In this document: positions 16,519 through 27,195 of the stretch, piece by piece | Layout of the letters: each line of letters opens with the position of its first letter | Numbering within the stretch: position 1 is the first letter of the stretch | Translations under genes and position numbers: made by a program | The notes under the pieces: model-generated | What the model was told of the DNA's origin: nothing | The model's database searches: none | What the model saw: the letters and a program-made list of their open reading frames with translations, nothing else | Source: DAHUYF01 sp035623985 | GTDB taxonomy: Bacteria; Pseudomonadota; Alphaproteobacteria; ATCC43930; CGMCC-115725 | Length of the DNA: 64,000 nt | Assembly (NCBI GenBank): GCA_035623985.1 | Contig: DASPSJ010000059.1 | Span: forward strand, 45,960 to 109,959 | Direction: 5' to 3'

Positions 16519-18078
16519 TCAAAAGGTGTTGATCAGCCCGCCGCTGCGGCTCTGCAACGCTTCGACCATGCGGTGGACGTGATAGTGCATGGCGCATTTG
16601 ATGGCATAGACGCGCAGCACCGCCGGGTCGGCCCGCCGCCGCAGCGCGCGCCACAGGCGGCGCCGGTAGATCCGCCGCAGGCCCTGCTCCGGCACCCGCC
16701 ACAACAGCCGCGCGGCGAGTCCCGCCGCTTCCAGCAGCAGCCGCGCCTGCCGCCGCCGCCGCCGCCAGGGGTGACGCGCGGCATAGCCGAGCCAGCCGCG
16801 TTCGGCGACGATCCCGCCGGCGAGAAAGAGCGCGTCGAGCCGGTCGAAATAGGCCTCGCCTTCGTAAAGCTCGGCCATCAGCCGCGCATAGCCTTCGCTC
16901 AGCGCCGCGCGGCTCATTTGCAGCGGCAGCACGTTGGTGCCCTCGGCCGGGTCATCGTCGCGGTCAAGCCGTCCGGCGGCGGCGAGCCGCGCGTGGAGCG
17001 GCGTCTTCGGAATCGCCGAAAGCATGCCGATCATCGCCGTCGAAATGCGCGCGGCCTCGAGGAAGCGGCGCTGCGCGGCGAAGACCCCGGCATCGTCGCT
17101 GTCGAATCCGACGATCATCCCGGCCCAGACCTCCATGCCGGCATCCTGGATGCGATGCACCTTGTCGACGATGCTGCCGCCGCGCCGCACGTTCTGCAGC
17201 TTCTTCGCCTCGCGCAGCGCCTCTTCGTTCGGGCTCTCGATGCCGACGAAGACCACCGCGATGTTGGCCTCGGTCATCAGCCGCATCAGCTCCCGGTCGT
17301 CGGCGAGGTCGAGCGAGGCCTCGGTGACGAAGGTGAGCGGGAAGCCGTTCGCCTGCTGCCAGGCGATCACCGCGCGCAGCAGCTCCTTCACCGCCCGCTT
17401 GTTGCCGATGAGGTTGTCGTCGACGACGAAGACATAGGGCACGCGCTCGGCGCGCAGCGCCTCGAGCTCGGCGACGACCTGAGCCACAGACTTGAGCCGC
17501 GGCCGGCGGCCGAAAACGACGATGATGTCGCAGAACTCGCATTGGAAAGGGCAGCCGCGCGAGAACTGCACGCTGCCGAAAGCGTAATGGCGCATCTTGA
17601 GGAGATCGAAGCGCGGCGCCGGCACGCGCGTCATGTCGGTCCGGTCGCTTTGCTCGTAGCGCCGCGCCACCGCGCCGGCCGCATGCTCGGCGAGAAAGCG
17701 CGGCCAGGTTTCTTCCGCCTCGCCGACGAAGACGACATCGGCGAGATCGCCGAAATAGTCCTCGCTGACGCTGATCCAGGGACCGCCGACGACGGTATAG
17801 GCGCCGCGGCGCTTCAGCTCCGCCAGGATCTCGCGCATGCGCCGGCGCTGCACCACCATGCCGGTGACGCCGACGATATCGGCGGCGGCGCAGCGTGCAA
17901 AATCAATGGGCTCGACATTCTCGTCGATGAGGGTGACGCGGTGCTCCGGCGGCGTCAGCGCCGCGAGCAGCGGCAGCGCGGCCACCGGCAGCGCCGCACG
18001 CTTGCCGATGAACGGCAAGGCGTGTTCGAGACCCCAGAACGACACCTCGAAACGCGGATTGATGAGTACGATGTCCAT
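16519..18078 (-). CDS. B12-binding-domain radical SAM protein (DUF4070-type)
   Basis: The 519-residue protein has an N-terminal cobalamin-binding-like Rossmann domain (about 1-140) and a radical SAM core with the CxxxCxxC cluster motif in RGCPFQCEFCDI near residue 178. A C-terminal DUF4070-like region is rich in arginine and aromatic residues. The architecture matches the group that includes the hopanoid 2-methylase HpnP and other B12-dependent methylases, but the substrate cannot be assigned by eye. It stands alone 81 bp upstream of hslU, facing the same way. Confidence 0.8.
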   Translation of the reverse strand: MDIVLINPRFEVSFWGLEHALPFIGKRAALPVAALPLLAALTPPEHRVTLIDENVEPIDFARCAAADIVGVTGMVVQRRRMREILAELKRRGAYTVVGGPWISVSEDYFGDLADVVFVGEAEETWPRFLAEHAAGAVARRYEQSDRTDMTRVPAPRFDLLKMRHYAFGSVQFSRGCPFQCEFCDIIVVFGRRPRLKSVAQVVAELEALRAERVPYVFVVDDNLIGNKRAVKELLRAVIAWQQANGFPLTFVTEASLDLADDRELMRLMTEANIAVVFVGIESPNEEALREAKKLQNVRRGGSIVDKVHRIQDAGMEVWAGMIVGFDSDDAGVFAAQRRFLEAARISTAMIGMLSAIPKTPLHARLAAAGRLDRDDDPAEGTNVLPLQMSRAALSEGYARLMAELYEGEAYFDRLDALFLAGGIVAERGWLGYAARHPWRRRRRQARLLLEAAGLAARLLWRVPEQGLRRIYRRRLWRALRRRADPAVLRVYAIKCAMHYHVHRMVEALQSRSGGLINTF

Positions 18079-18159
18079 CGCATGGACCTCGCCGAGACAA
18101 CCCGGCGCCAGTCTCGCACAGCGCCGCCATCGCTGCCAGCGTCGGCTGGAGGGGCGCGT

Positions 18160-19472
<1,313 letters not shown>

Positions 19473-19476
<4 letters not shown>

Positions 19477-20018
19477 AGGCTCTCGAGCGTGACTTTGTCG
19501 TTGGTGTAGACGCAGATGCCGGCGGCGATCGCCATTGCCTTGCGCGCGATCGCCTCGGCCTCGAGCGGCTGGTCGAGCAGCGCGCGCGCCGCGGCGAGCG
19601 CGTAGCCGCCGCCGGAGCCGATGCCGATGAGCCCGTCCTCGGGCTCGAGCACGTCGCCGGTGCCGGAAAGGATGAGCGACACCTGCCGGTCCGCCACCGC
19701 CATCATCGCTTCCAGCCGCCGCAGATAGCGGTCGGTGCGCCAATCCTTGGCCAGTTCGACGCAGGCGCGCGGCAATTGGCCGGGATGCTGCTCAAGCTTG
19801 GTCTCCAGCCGCTCGAAGAGCGTCAAGGCATCGGCGGTGGCACCGGCGAAGCCGGCGATGACCGTGCCGTTGCCGAGCCGGCGCAGCTTCTTGGCGTTGG
19901 ATTTGACGATGGTCTGGCCCATCGACACCTGGCCGTCGCCGGCGATCACCACTTTGCCTTCCTTGCGCACGCAAAGAATGGTCGTGCCGTGCCAGGTCTC
20001 GGAAGCCAGGTGCTGCAT
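19473..20018 (-). CDS. hslV: HslV, peptidase subunit of the HslUV protease
   Basis: Threonine peptidase of the two-component proteasome-like HslUV. From ATG 20018 (AAGG upstream) the protein has 181 residues. The catalytic threonine is the first T of TTILCVRKEG, about residue 12, which implies an 11-residue propeptide. The frame is open another 19 codons upstream, which family length does not require. Conserved blocks are VVIAGDGQVSMGQT and GIGSGGGYALAAARAL. It is the first gene of hslVU. Confidence 0.94.
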
Positions 20019-20123
20019 GGGGCCTTGGGCTGGAAGGGCTGGCAGAAGATGTGGGTGTAGCCGGACATCGATCAAGCGGCAAGGACGCGGGCGCCCGGCG
20101 GCGGCGGCGCCCGCTTCCCGTCG

Positions 20124-20618
20124 TCAGGGCGCGGCGTAGAAGCGGTAGGTGGCGGAATAGCGCATGCGCGCTTCGGCGCTGCGATGGTCCGCGTCGCAGC
20201 CGGTGCCGGGCGCCAGGCCGCCTTTGGTGTCGCGGCGCTCGATATAGGCGACCGCCGCGAGCCGGCCCTCGCCTTGATGCGTCTTGGCGCGCAGCAACAG
20301 CCAAGGGACGGCGCCGAACGCCTCGGCCTTGTCGATCACCTCGCCGGCAACCGCGCTGCCGTCGCTCGCCTGCCAGGTCGGCCCGGCGAAATGCGTGCCG
20401 ACCTGCCGGCCGCTGTCGTCGAACAGCGCCGCCTCGGGCGCCTTGAATACCCAGGCGAAGCCGCCGCCCTGCGCCTCGCAGGCATAGATCTGGACGCCGT
20501 CGGCCGCGGCGCTGAACAGCAGACGCGCGCCGGCCGGCGGCGTCAGCTCCTTGCCCGCCGCGCCGGCCGCCAGGAGCAGCAGCGCGGCCACGATCCCGGC
20601 CGCTCCCGCATAGGTCAT
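20124..20618 (-). CDS. Secreted DUF3455-domain protein
   Basis: The 164-residue protein starts at ATG 20618 with AAGGGGAG upstream. A signal peptide of about 22 residues is followed by a DUF3455 domain: VQIYACEA, WVFKAPEAALFDDSGR, HFAGPTWQASDGS, PWLLLRAKTHQGEG and YIERRDTKGG. The function of the family is unknown. It is a single gene between hslV and the divergent hisB. Confidence 0.85.
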   Translation of the reverse strand: MTYAGAAGIVAALLLLAAGAAGKELTPPAGARLLFSAAADGVQIYACEAQGGGFAWVFKAPEAALFDDSGRQVGTHFAGPTWQASDGSAVAGEVIDKAEAFGAVPWLLLRAKTHQGEGRLAAVAYIERRDTKGGLAPGTGCDADHRSAEARMRYSATYRFYAAP

Positions 20619-20801
20619 GTTTCTCCCCTTTATCTCGGCCGAGGAAGTAGACCCCATCGCCCGCGCGCTGCCAAGGCGCAGGGGAAAGAGGCTCGCGGCG
20701 CCCGGCGAGCCGCGGCGGCGCTGGCCTCGCCCCGGCGATCTTGCTAAAAGACCGCCGCCGCCCCATCTCCCGCGGCATACGGTTCGGCAAGGAGAGACGC
20801 C

Positions 20802-21425
20802 GTGGCCCAGGCCCGGTCCCAGGCGATCGCCCCGTCGGCGCGCAAGGCCACGGTCGAGCGCGTGACCAAAGAGACCCAGATCCGCGGCGCCGTCAATCTC
20901 GACGGCACCGGCGCCTATGACGTCTCGACCGGCATCGGCTTTCTCGACCATATGCTGGAGCAGCTCTCGCGCCACAGCCTGATCGACCTCGCGCTGCACG
21001 CAAAAGGCGACCTGCACATCGATTTCCATCACACCACCGAGGATACCGGCTACGTCCTCGGCGAAGCGGTGGCGACGGCGCTTGGCGACCGGCGCGGCAT
21101 CGCGCGCTGGGGCGAGGCGCTCGTGCCGATGGACGAGACGCTGACCCGCGTCGCGCTCGACCTCTCCAACCGGCCCTATCTCGTGTGGAAGGTCAAATTC
21201 TCCAAGCCCAAGCTCGGCGACATGGATACCGAGCTGTTCAAGGAGTGGTTCCAGGCCTTCGCCCAATCCGCCGGCGTCACGCTCCACGTCGAGACTCTTT
21301 ATGGCGAGAACAATCACCATATTGTCGAGTCCTGCTACAAGGGCTTGGCGCGGTCCTTGCGGCAGGCGGTGGCGATCGATCCGCGCCGCACCGATGCCGT
21401 GCCCTCGACCAAAGGCGTTCTCTAA
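20802..21425 (+). CDS. hisB: Imidazoleglycerol-phosphate dehydratase
   Basis: Mn-dependent dehydratase of histidine synthesis. The 207-residue protein starts at GTG 20802, with AAGGAGAG upstream. Metal-binding and signature blocks are FLDHMLEQLSRHS, DFHHTTEDTG and NNHHIVESCYKGLAR. It is the monofunctional form without the N-terminal phosphatase. It opens the hisB-hisH-GNAT-hisA-hisF-hisE run. Confidence 0.95.
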   Translation: MAQARSQAIAPSARKATVERVTKETQIRGAVNLDGTGAYDVSTGIGFLDHMLEQLSRHSLIDLALHAKGDLHIDFHHTTEDTGYVLGEAVATALGDRRGIARWGEALVPMDETLTRVALDLSNRPYLVWKVKFSKPKLGDMDTELFKEWFQAFAQSAGVTLHVETLYGENNHHIVESCYKGLARSLRQAVAIDPRRTDAVPSTKGVL

Positions 21426-21435
21426 GAGCCGACCC

Positions 21436-22077
21436 ATGATCACCGCCATTATCGATTACGGCTCGGGCAACCTCCGATCCGCCGCCAAGGCGTTCGAACG
21501 CGCGGCGCGCGAGAGCGGGAGCGAGGAGGACGTCGTCGTCACCACCGATGCCGCCGCCGTGCGCGCGGCCGCGCGCGTCGTGCTGCCCGGCGTCGGCGCC
21601 TTCGCCGACTGCCGGCGCGGGCTCGCCGCGGTTCCCGGCATGGAAGAGGCGCTCGAAGAGGCGGTGGTGCGCCGCGGCCGGCCCTTCCTCGGCATCTGCA
21701 TCGGCATGCAACTCATGGCCGAGCGCGGCCTCGAATTCGAGACAGTGGAAGGGCTCGGCTGGATCAAGGGCGAGGTGACGGCGCTTGCGCCGGCCGACCC
21801 CGCGCTCAAGGTGCCGCATATGGGCTGGAACGAGCTCGCGATTGTCAAGCCGCACCCGGTGTTCGACGGCATCGCCGGCGGCGCGCACGCCTATTTCGTC
21901 CACAGCTACGGCTTCGCCTGCCGCGAGCGCCGCGACCTCCTGGCGACGGCCGATTACGGCGGCGAGATCGCCGCGGTGGTCGGCCGCGACAATCTCGTCG
22001 GCACGCAATTCCATCCCGAGAAGAGCCAGGCGACGGGGCTGCGCCTCATTGCCAATTTCCTGCGGTGGCGGCCATGA
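21436..22077 (+). CDS. hisH: Imidazole glycerol phosphate synthase, glutaminase subunit
   Basis: Class I glutamine amidotransferase that supplies ammonia to HisF. The 213-residue protein starts at ATG 21436 (MITAIIDYGSGNLRS). The nucleophile C88 lies in GICIGMQLM, and the H and E of the triad lie in GTQFHPEKSQ near residue 196. The last bases overlap the GNAT gene start, so coupling continues to hisA. Confidence 0.95.
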   Translation: MITAIIDYGSGNLRSAAKAFERAARESGSEEDVVVTTDAAAVRAAARVVLPGVGAFADCRRGLAAVPGMEEALEEAVVRRGRPFLGICIGMQLMAERGLEFETVEGLGWIKGEVTALAPADPALKVPHMGWNELAIVKPHPVFDGIAGGAHAYFVHSYGFACRERRDLLATADYGGEIAAVVGRDNLVGTQFHPEKSQATGLRLIANFLRWRP

Positions 22078-22628
22078 GCGAGATGCGCGCGCCGAAAACC
22101 GCGGTCGAGCGCCTGGTGGCCTTTACCGGCACCGATCTCGAGGATCTCTGCGACGCCGCCGAGGACGCGATCAAGGCGGGCGGCGGCTTCGGCTGGGTGG
22201 TGGCGCCGCCGCGGCACATCATGGAAGCCTATTGGCGCGGCGTGCTGCTGGTGCCGGAGCGGCGCATCTTCGTCGCGCGGCTCGACAACACCATCTGCGG
22301 CTCGGCGCAGCTCGCCCGGCCGCCGCGCAACAACGAAGCGCAGTCCTTCGCGGCGCAGCTCACCAGCAACTTCATCGCGCCCTGGGCACGCGGTCATGGC
22401 CTTGCCAAGCGCATCGTCCTGGCCGTCGAGGAAGCGGCGCGCGCGGCGGGCTTCGACATCCTCAATCTCGATGTGCGCGCGACGCAGGAGGCGGCGATCC
22501 AGCTCTATGAATCCCTGGGCTACCAGCGTTGGGGCGTGCACCCCGCCTATGCCCGCGTCGCCGGCGTCACGCTGCCCGGCTATTTCTATTACAAGCGGCT
22601 GACCGGCGAGGATGCATCGCCGCAATGA
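22074..22628 (+). CDS. GNAT-family N-acetyltransferase inside the his run
   Basis: The 184-residue protein starts at ATG 22074 (another ATG lies at 22065). The GNAT acetyl-CoA-binding region is WARGHGLAKRIVLAVEEAAR near residue 104, followed by the late strand and helix DVRATQEAAIQLYESLGY. It overlaps hisH upstream and hisA downstream (ATGA), so it is a fixed member of the operon. The substrate is unknown, and no histidine-pathway step requires it. Confidence 0.88.
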   Translation: MSEMRAPKTAVERLVAFTGTDLEDLCDAAEDAIKAGGGFGWVVAPPRHIMEAYWRGVLLVPERRIFVARLDNTICGSAQLARPPRNNEAQSFAAQLTSNFIAPWARGHGLAKRIVLAVEEAARAAGFDILNLDVRATQEAAIQLYESLGYQRWGVHPAYARVAGVTLPGYFYYKRLTGEDASPQ

Positions 22629-23352
22629 TTCTCTTTCCCGCCATCGACCTTAAAGCGGGGCAATGCGTGCGGCTGCTGCGCGGCGAGATGAGCGAGGCCA
22701 CCGTCTTCAGCGACGATCCGGCGGGGCAGGCGCGGCGCTTCGCCGCCGCCGGCTGCCGCTTCCTGCACGTCGTCGATCTCGACGGCGCCTTTGCCGGCAA
22801 GCCGATGAACCGCGCGGCGGTCACGGCGATCGTCGCCGCCGCCGGCGTTCCGGTGCAGCTCGGCGGCGGCATCCGCGACCGCGCCACCATCGAGGGCTGG
22901 CTCGAGGCCGGCGTCGCGCGCGTCATCCTCGGCACGCTGGCGCTCAGCGATCCCGCGCTGGTCAAGGCCGCCTGCCGCGCGCATCCCGGCCGCGTCGTTC
23001 TCGGCATCGATGCGCGCCAAGGCCGCGTCGCCGTCGAGGGCTGGGCCAAGGCGTCGGAGCGGCAGGCGCTCGATCTCGCGCTCGAATTCGAGGATGCCGG
23101 CGCCGCCGCCATCGTCTACACCGACATCGAGCGCGACGGCGCGCTCTTGGGCGTCAATGTCGCGGCGACCGCGGCGCTGGCGCGCCGCCTCACCACCGGC
23201 GTCATCGCCTCGGGCGGCGTCGCCGCGCTCGACGACCTCCGCGCCTTGAAGGCGCATGAGGCGGACGGGATCGCCGGCGTCATTTGCGGCCGCGCGCTCT
23301 ATGACGGGCGCCTCGATCTTGCCGAGGCGCTGGCGGTCTGCGAGGGGCGGGC

Positions 23353-23359
<7 letters not shown>
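22625..23359 (+). CDS. hisA: ProFAR isomerase (HisA)
   Basis: Isomerises N'-((5'-phosphoribosyl)formimino)-AICAR ribonucleotide, the fourth step of histidine synthesis. The 244-residue beta-alpha barrel has catalytic D8 in MILFPAIDLKAG and the second aspartate in the YTDIERDG segment. Phosphate-binding loops are GGGIRD and ASGGVA. It overlaps the GNAT gene by 4 bp and hisF by 7 bp. Confidence 0.95.
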
Positions 23360-24111
<752 letters not shown>

Positions 24112-24163
24112 CACGCCGCCGCCGATCTGCTACCCCGGGCGCGAGGCTTCGGCGGAGAGGGAC

Positions 24164-24496
24164 ATGGCAGAGATCGACGGCAGCGCGCTCGACCGGCTCT
24201 ATGCCGTGATAGAGAGCCGGCGCGGCGCCGATCCCGCAACCTCCTATACCGCGCAGCTCTTCGCCGCGGGTACGGCCGGGATCGCCCGGAAGCTGGGCGA
24301 GGAAGCGCTGGAGGTGGTGATCGAGGGGGTGCGCGGCGACGCCCCGCGCCTTGTCGCCGAAAGCGCCGATCTGCTCTATCACCTGCTGGTGCTGTGGGCC
24401 GATCGCGGTATCGTCCCGGGCGAGGTCTGGCGCGCGCTCGAGCGCCGCGGCGGCACCTCCGGCATCGACGAGAAGCGTTCCCGCGGCACACCCTGA
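24164..24496 (+). CDS. hisE: Phosphoribosyl-ATP pyrophosphatase
   Basis: Hydrolyses PR-ATP to PR-AMP, the second step of histidine synthesis. The 110-residue alpha-helical MazG-fold protein has the conserved KLGEEALEVVIEG and ESADLLYHLLVLW blocks, which supply the Mg2+-binding acidic residues. It follows hisF by 52 bp. hisI, hisG and hisD are not in the window. Confidence 0.94.
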   Translation: MAEIDGSALDRLYAVIESRRGADPATSYTAQLFAAGTAGIARKLGEEALEVVIEGVRGDAPRLVAESADLLYHLLVLWADRGIVPGEVWRALERRGGTSGIDEKRSRGTP

Positions 24497-24510
24497 GCTC
24501 GGAGCGACCG

Positions 24511-24873
24511 ATGGCCTATGATCCCAACAATATCTTCGCCCGTATCCTGCGCGGCGAGATCCCGTGCAAGAAGGTTTATGAGGACGGACACGTCCTGGCC
24601 TTCCACGACATCAATCCCCAGACGCCGGTGCACATCCTGGTCATTCCCAAAGGCGCCTATGTCTCCTTGGACGACTTCTCGGCGCATGCCTCGGAGGCGG
24701 AGATCGTCGCCTTCACCCGCGCCGTGGGCGAGATCGCCCGCGCTCAGGGCGTCGACCGGTCCGGGTATCGCATGCTCGCCAATCACGGCGTGAACGCCCA
24801 TCAGGAAGTCCCGCATTTTCATGTTCATATTTTCGGCGGCCGAGATCTCGGACGAATGATTTCAAAGGCTTAG
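24511..24873 (+). CDS. HIT-family hydrolase (HinT-like)
   Basis: The 120-residue purine-nucleotide phosphoramidase-like protein starts at ATG 24511 (MAYDPNNIFARILRGEIPC). The histidine triad is HFHVHIFGG near residue 105. It lies 14 bp after hisE, a frequent arrangement in Alphaproteobacteria, and probably shares the transcript. Confidence 0.92.
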   Translation: MAYDPNNIFARILRGEIPCKKVYEDGHVLAFHDINPQTPVHILVIPKGAYVSLDDFSAHASEAEIVAFTRAVGEIARAQGVDRSGYRMLANHGVNAHQEVPHFHVHIFGGRDLGRMISKA

Positions 24874-24966
24874 CTGAAGACAGCGAAGGCATTGGTTGAC
24901 GATCTGTTAACGATCGCCTTTTAGCATCGAGAGCCAAACCGCCTGCTTGGGCAGGAAGGCGGGCGG

Positions 24967-26955
24967 TTGACCGCGGAGAACACCTGGGCCTCGATGCCGA
25001 AGCCGAGCCAATCCATAGCCAAAGCGCCACCCGCCGCCACGCTATCGGAGGAAGAGCGGCTGCGCGCCTTCGCCGAGATCGGCTCGGACTGGTTCTGGGA
25101 GAAGGACGCCCAGCTCCGCTTCTGCTACATGTCTTCCGGCATCGACGGTCAGGTCGCCTCCTTCGCCGCCGATTTCCTCGGCAAGCGCATCGACGAGGTG
25201 CGGCTTCCGGGTTTCGAGGAGATCGACTGGCGGCCGTTGCTGAGCGCGCTTGAAAAGCGCAAGCCCTTCCGCGAGTTCCATTTCGTCCGCCGCACCGCCC
25301 ATGGCAGCCTGCGCCATCTCGCGGTGAGCGGGGTTCCGATCTTCGATGCGCAAGGCCGCTTCCGGGGCTACCGCGGCACCGGCCGCGATCTCACCAAGGA
25401 GACGCAGGCCGAGGAGCGCGCCGCCATCGCCCAGTCGCGGCTGACCGACGCGATCGAGTCCATCCCGGAATGCTTCATGCTGCTCGACAAGGAGGACCGG
25501 CTGGTGCTGTGCAACAGCCGCTACCGCGAGCTGCACGAGCCGATCGCCCATGTGCTGGTCCCCGGCACGCCCTTCGAGGAGATCTGCCGCGCCAGCGCCT
25601 ATGCCGAGCTGCCGCAAGCGGCCAAGGGGCGGCAGGAGGAATGGGTGCGCGACCGCCTCGCGCGCCACCGCGCGCCGGTTTTCGCGGTGGAGGAGCGCCA
25701 GATCGGCGAGCGCTGGTTCCAGATCAGCGAAGAGCACACCCGCGACGGCGGCACGGTGGTGGTGCAGACCGAGATCACCGCGGTGAAGCGCCGCGAACAG
25801 GAGCTCGCCGAGAAGACGGCGCTGCTGCGCGCGACGCTCGAGCATATGGGGCAGGGGCTGCTGGTGCTCGACGCCGAGTTCCGCCTCAAGATGTGGAACG
25901 ACCGCTGGATCGAGCTGTTGGACGTTCCCCGCCCGCTGATCGGCGTCGGCTTGCCGATGGCGCCGATCGTGAGGATCGGCGCCGAGCGCGGCGAATTCGG
26001 CCCCGGCGAGATCGATGCGCTGACGGAGCGCCGGATCGAGGAGCTGCGCCGCCACGACGCCGGCATCCTCGAGATCTACCGCGACACCGGCACGGTGATC
26101 GAAGTGCGGCGCAGTCCGATGCCCGATGGCGGCATGCTCTTCACCTATGCCGACATCACCGAGCGCAAGCGCGTCGAGGGCGATCTGCGCCGCGCCAAGG
26201 ACGAGGCGGAGCTGGCGAGCCGCAGCAAGACCGAATTCCTCGCCAATATGAGCCACGAGCTGCGCACCCCGCTCAACGCCATCATCGGCTTCTCCGACAT
26301 CCTCATGGGGCAGATCTTCGGCCCGCTGGGCGATACGCGCTATGGCGACTACGCCCGCGACATCCGCGACAGCGGCTTGCATCTCCTCAACCTCATCAAC
26401 GACGTGCTCGACGTCTCCAAGGTCGAGTTCGGCAAGGTCGAATTGATCGAGGAGACGGTGGACGTCGCCGCGGTCGTCGAATCCTGCGCCCGGCTGATGC
26501 GCGACCGCGCCGATACCGCCGGCATCCGCCTGGTGCAGGAGCTGCCGCCCGGCCTGCCGCAGCTCCAGGCCGACAGCCGGCGCCTGAAGCAGATTCTGCT
26601 CAACCTGCTGTCCAACGCCGTCAAGTTCACCCCCTCCGGCGGGCGCGTCACCATCCGCGCCGGCCAGCACGCAACGGACGGTTTCCGCCTGACCGTCGAG
26701 GACACCGGCATCGGCATCGCCCAGCAGGATCTCGAGAAGGCGATGCGCCCCTTCGGCCAGATCGACAGCCGGCTCGCCCGCAAATACCAGGGCACCGGCC
26801 TCGGCCTGCCGCTTGCGCGCTCCATGGCCGAGCTGCATGGCGGCAAGCTCGAGCTTGACAGCGCGCCGGGCCAGGGAACCATCGCCACCATCTGGCTGCC
26901 GCCCAGCCGCATCCTCCGGCCAACCCCTCTTTCCCATCCGATCGCCCCGGGCTGA
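24967..26955 (+). CDS. Histidine kinase with three PAS domains
   Basis: The 662-residue kinase starts at TTG 24967, with no membrane segment or signal peptide. PAS domains lie at about 32-148, 160-275 and 290-400. HisKA follows with phosphoacceptor H430 in MSHELRTPLNAIIGFSD. HATPase_c has N box LLNLLSNAVKFTP, G1 DTGIGI and G2 GTGLGLPLARSMAELHGG. No receiver is fused and no response regulator is adjacent. The spacer before it carries a direct repeat GTTGACGATC / GTTAACGATC (24895-24915) that may be regulatory. Confidence 0.92.
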   Translation: MTAENTWASMPKPSQSIAKAPPAATLSEEERLRAFAEIGSDWFWEKDAQLRFCYMSSGIDGQVASFAADFLGKRIDEVRLPGFEEIDWRPLLSALEKRKPFREFHFVRRTAHGSLRHLAVSGVPIFDAQGRFRGYRGTGRDLTKETQAEERAAIAQSRLTDAIESIPECFMLLDKEDRLVLCNSRYRELHEPIAHVLVPGTPFEEICRASAYAELPQAAKGRQEEWVRDRLARHRAPVFAVEERQIGERWFQISEEHTRDGGTVVVQTEITAVKRREQELAEKTALLRATLEHMGQGLLVLDAEFRLKMWNDRWIELLDVPRPLIGVGLPMAPIVRIGAERGEFGPGEIDALTERRIEELRRHDAGILEIYRDTGTVIEVRRSPMPDGGMLFTYADITERKRVEGDLRRAKDEAELASRSKTEFLANMSHELRTPLNAIIGFSDILMGQIFGPLGDTRYGDYARDIRDSGLHLLNLINDVLDVSKVEFGKVELIEETVDVAAVVESCARLMRDRADTAGIRLVQELPPGLPQLQADSRRLKQILLNLLSNAVKFTPSGGRVTIRAGQHATDGFRLTVEDTGIGIAQQDLEKAMRPFGQIDSRLARKYQGTGLGLPLARSMAELHGGKLELDSAPGQGTIATIWLPPSRILRPTPLSHPIAPG

Positions 26956-27035
26956 GCCCCGCCGCCCGTGACGACGTCCGGCTGCCCTCGTCGCGCGGCG
27001 ATAAACTACTGTTATATTATGTTATTATATAGTTA

Positions 27036-27062
27036 TTGACATCTACAATTGCGCAATATAAA
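27036..27062 (+). promoter_or_regulatory. Candidate promoter with internal palindrome upstream of cysH
   Basis: TTGACA at 27036-27041 and TATAAA at 27057-27062 are separated by 15 bp, shorter than ideal. Between them lies a perfect 10-bp palindrome ATTGCGCAAT (27048-27057), a possible operator. The upstream 40 bp are almost pure A/T in a GC-rich genome and could act as an UP-element. A transcript from here would carry the riboswitch-like leader that follows. Confidence 0.5.
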
Positions 27063-27071
27063 ACAAACCAC

Positions 27072-27126
27072 AGCGCCGATTTGAGCTTCAGCTTGCGGGC
27101 GCTTTAGAAATACCGCTAAAGCGAGG
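27072..27126 (+). ncRNA. Probable SAM-II riboswitch upstream of cysH
   Basis: The leader follows the SAM-II consensus I remember. A P1 stem (AGCGCC at 27072-27077 with GGCGCT at 27098-27103) encloses GATTT right after the 5' strand and CTTGC just before the 3' strand. Then come AAAT, a short gap, GCTAAAGC and GAGG, in the order of the metX/metA aptamers. GCTTTAG (27101-27107) can also pair perfectly with CTAAAGC (27116-27122), competing with P1. An intrinsic terminator follows 5 bp later. SAM binding and terminator control are inferred from family knowledge. Confidence 0.75.
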
Positions 27127-27130
27127 CCGG

Positions 27131-27168
27131 AATCCGCCCAGCTTCGCCGGAGCTGCGGCGGATTTTTT
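27131..27168 (+). terminator. Intrinsic terminator between the SAM-II-like leader and cysH
   Basis: AATCCGCC (27131-27138) pairs with GGCGGATT (27157-27164). CAGCT/AGCTG (27139-27143/27151-27155) extend the hairpin inside, and a run of six T follows at 27163-27168. It lies 27 bp before the cysH start, downstream of no gene in the same direction. It is therefore best read as a conditional terminator of the cysH leader. Confidence 0.85.
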
Positions 27169-27195
27169 ATTGCTCGGGAAGTTCGGAGACGCGCC

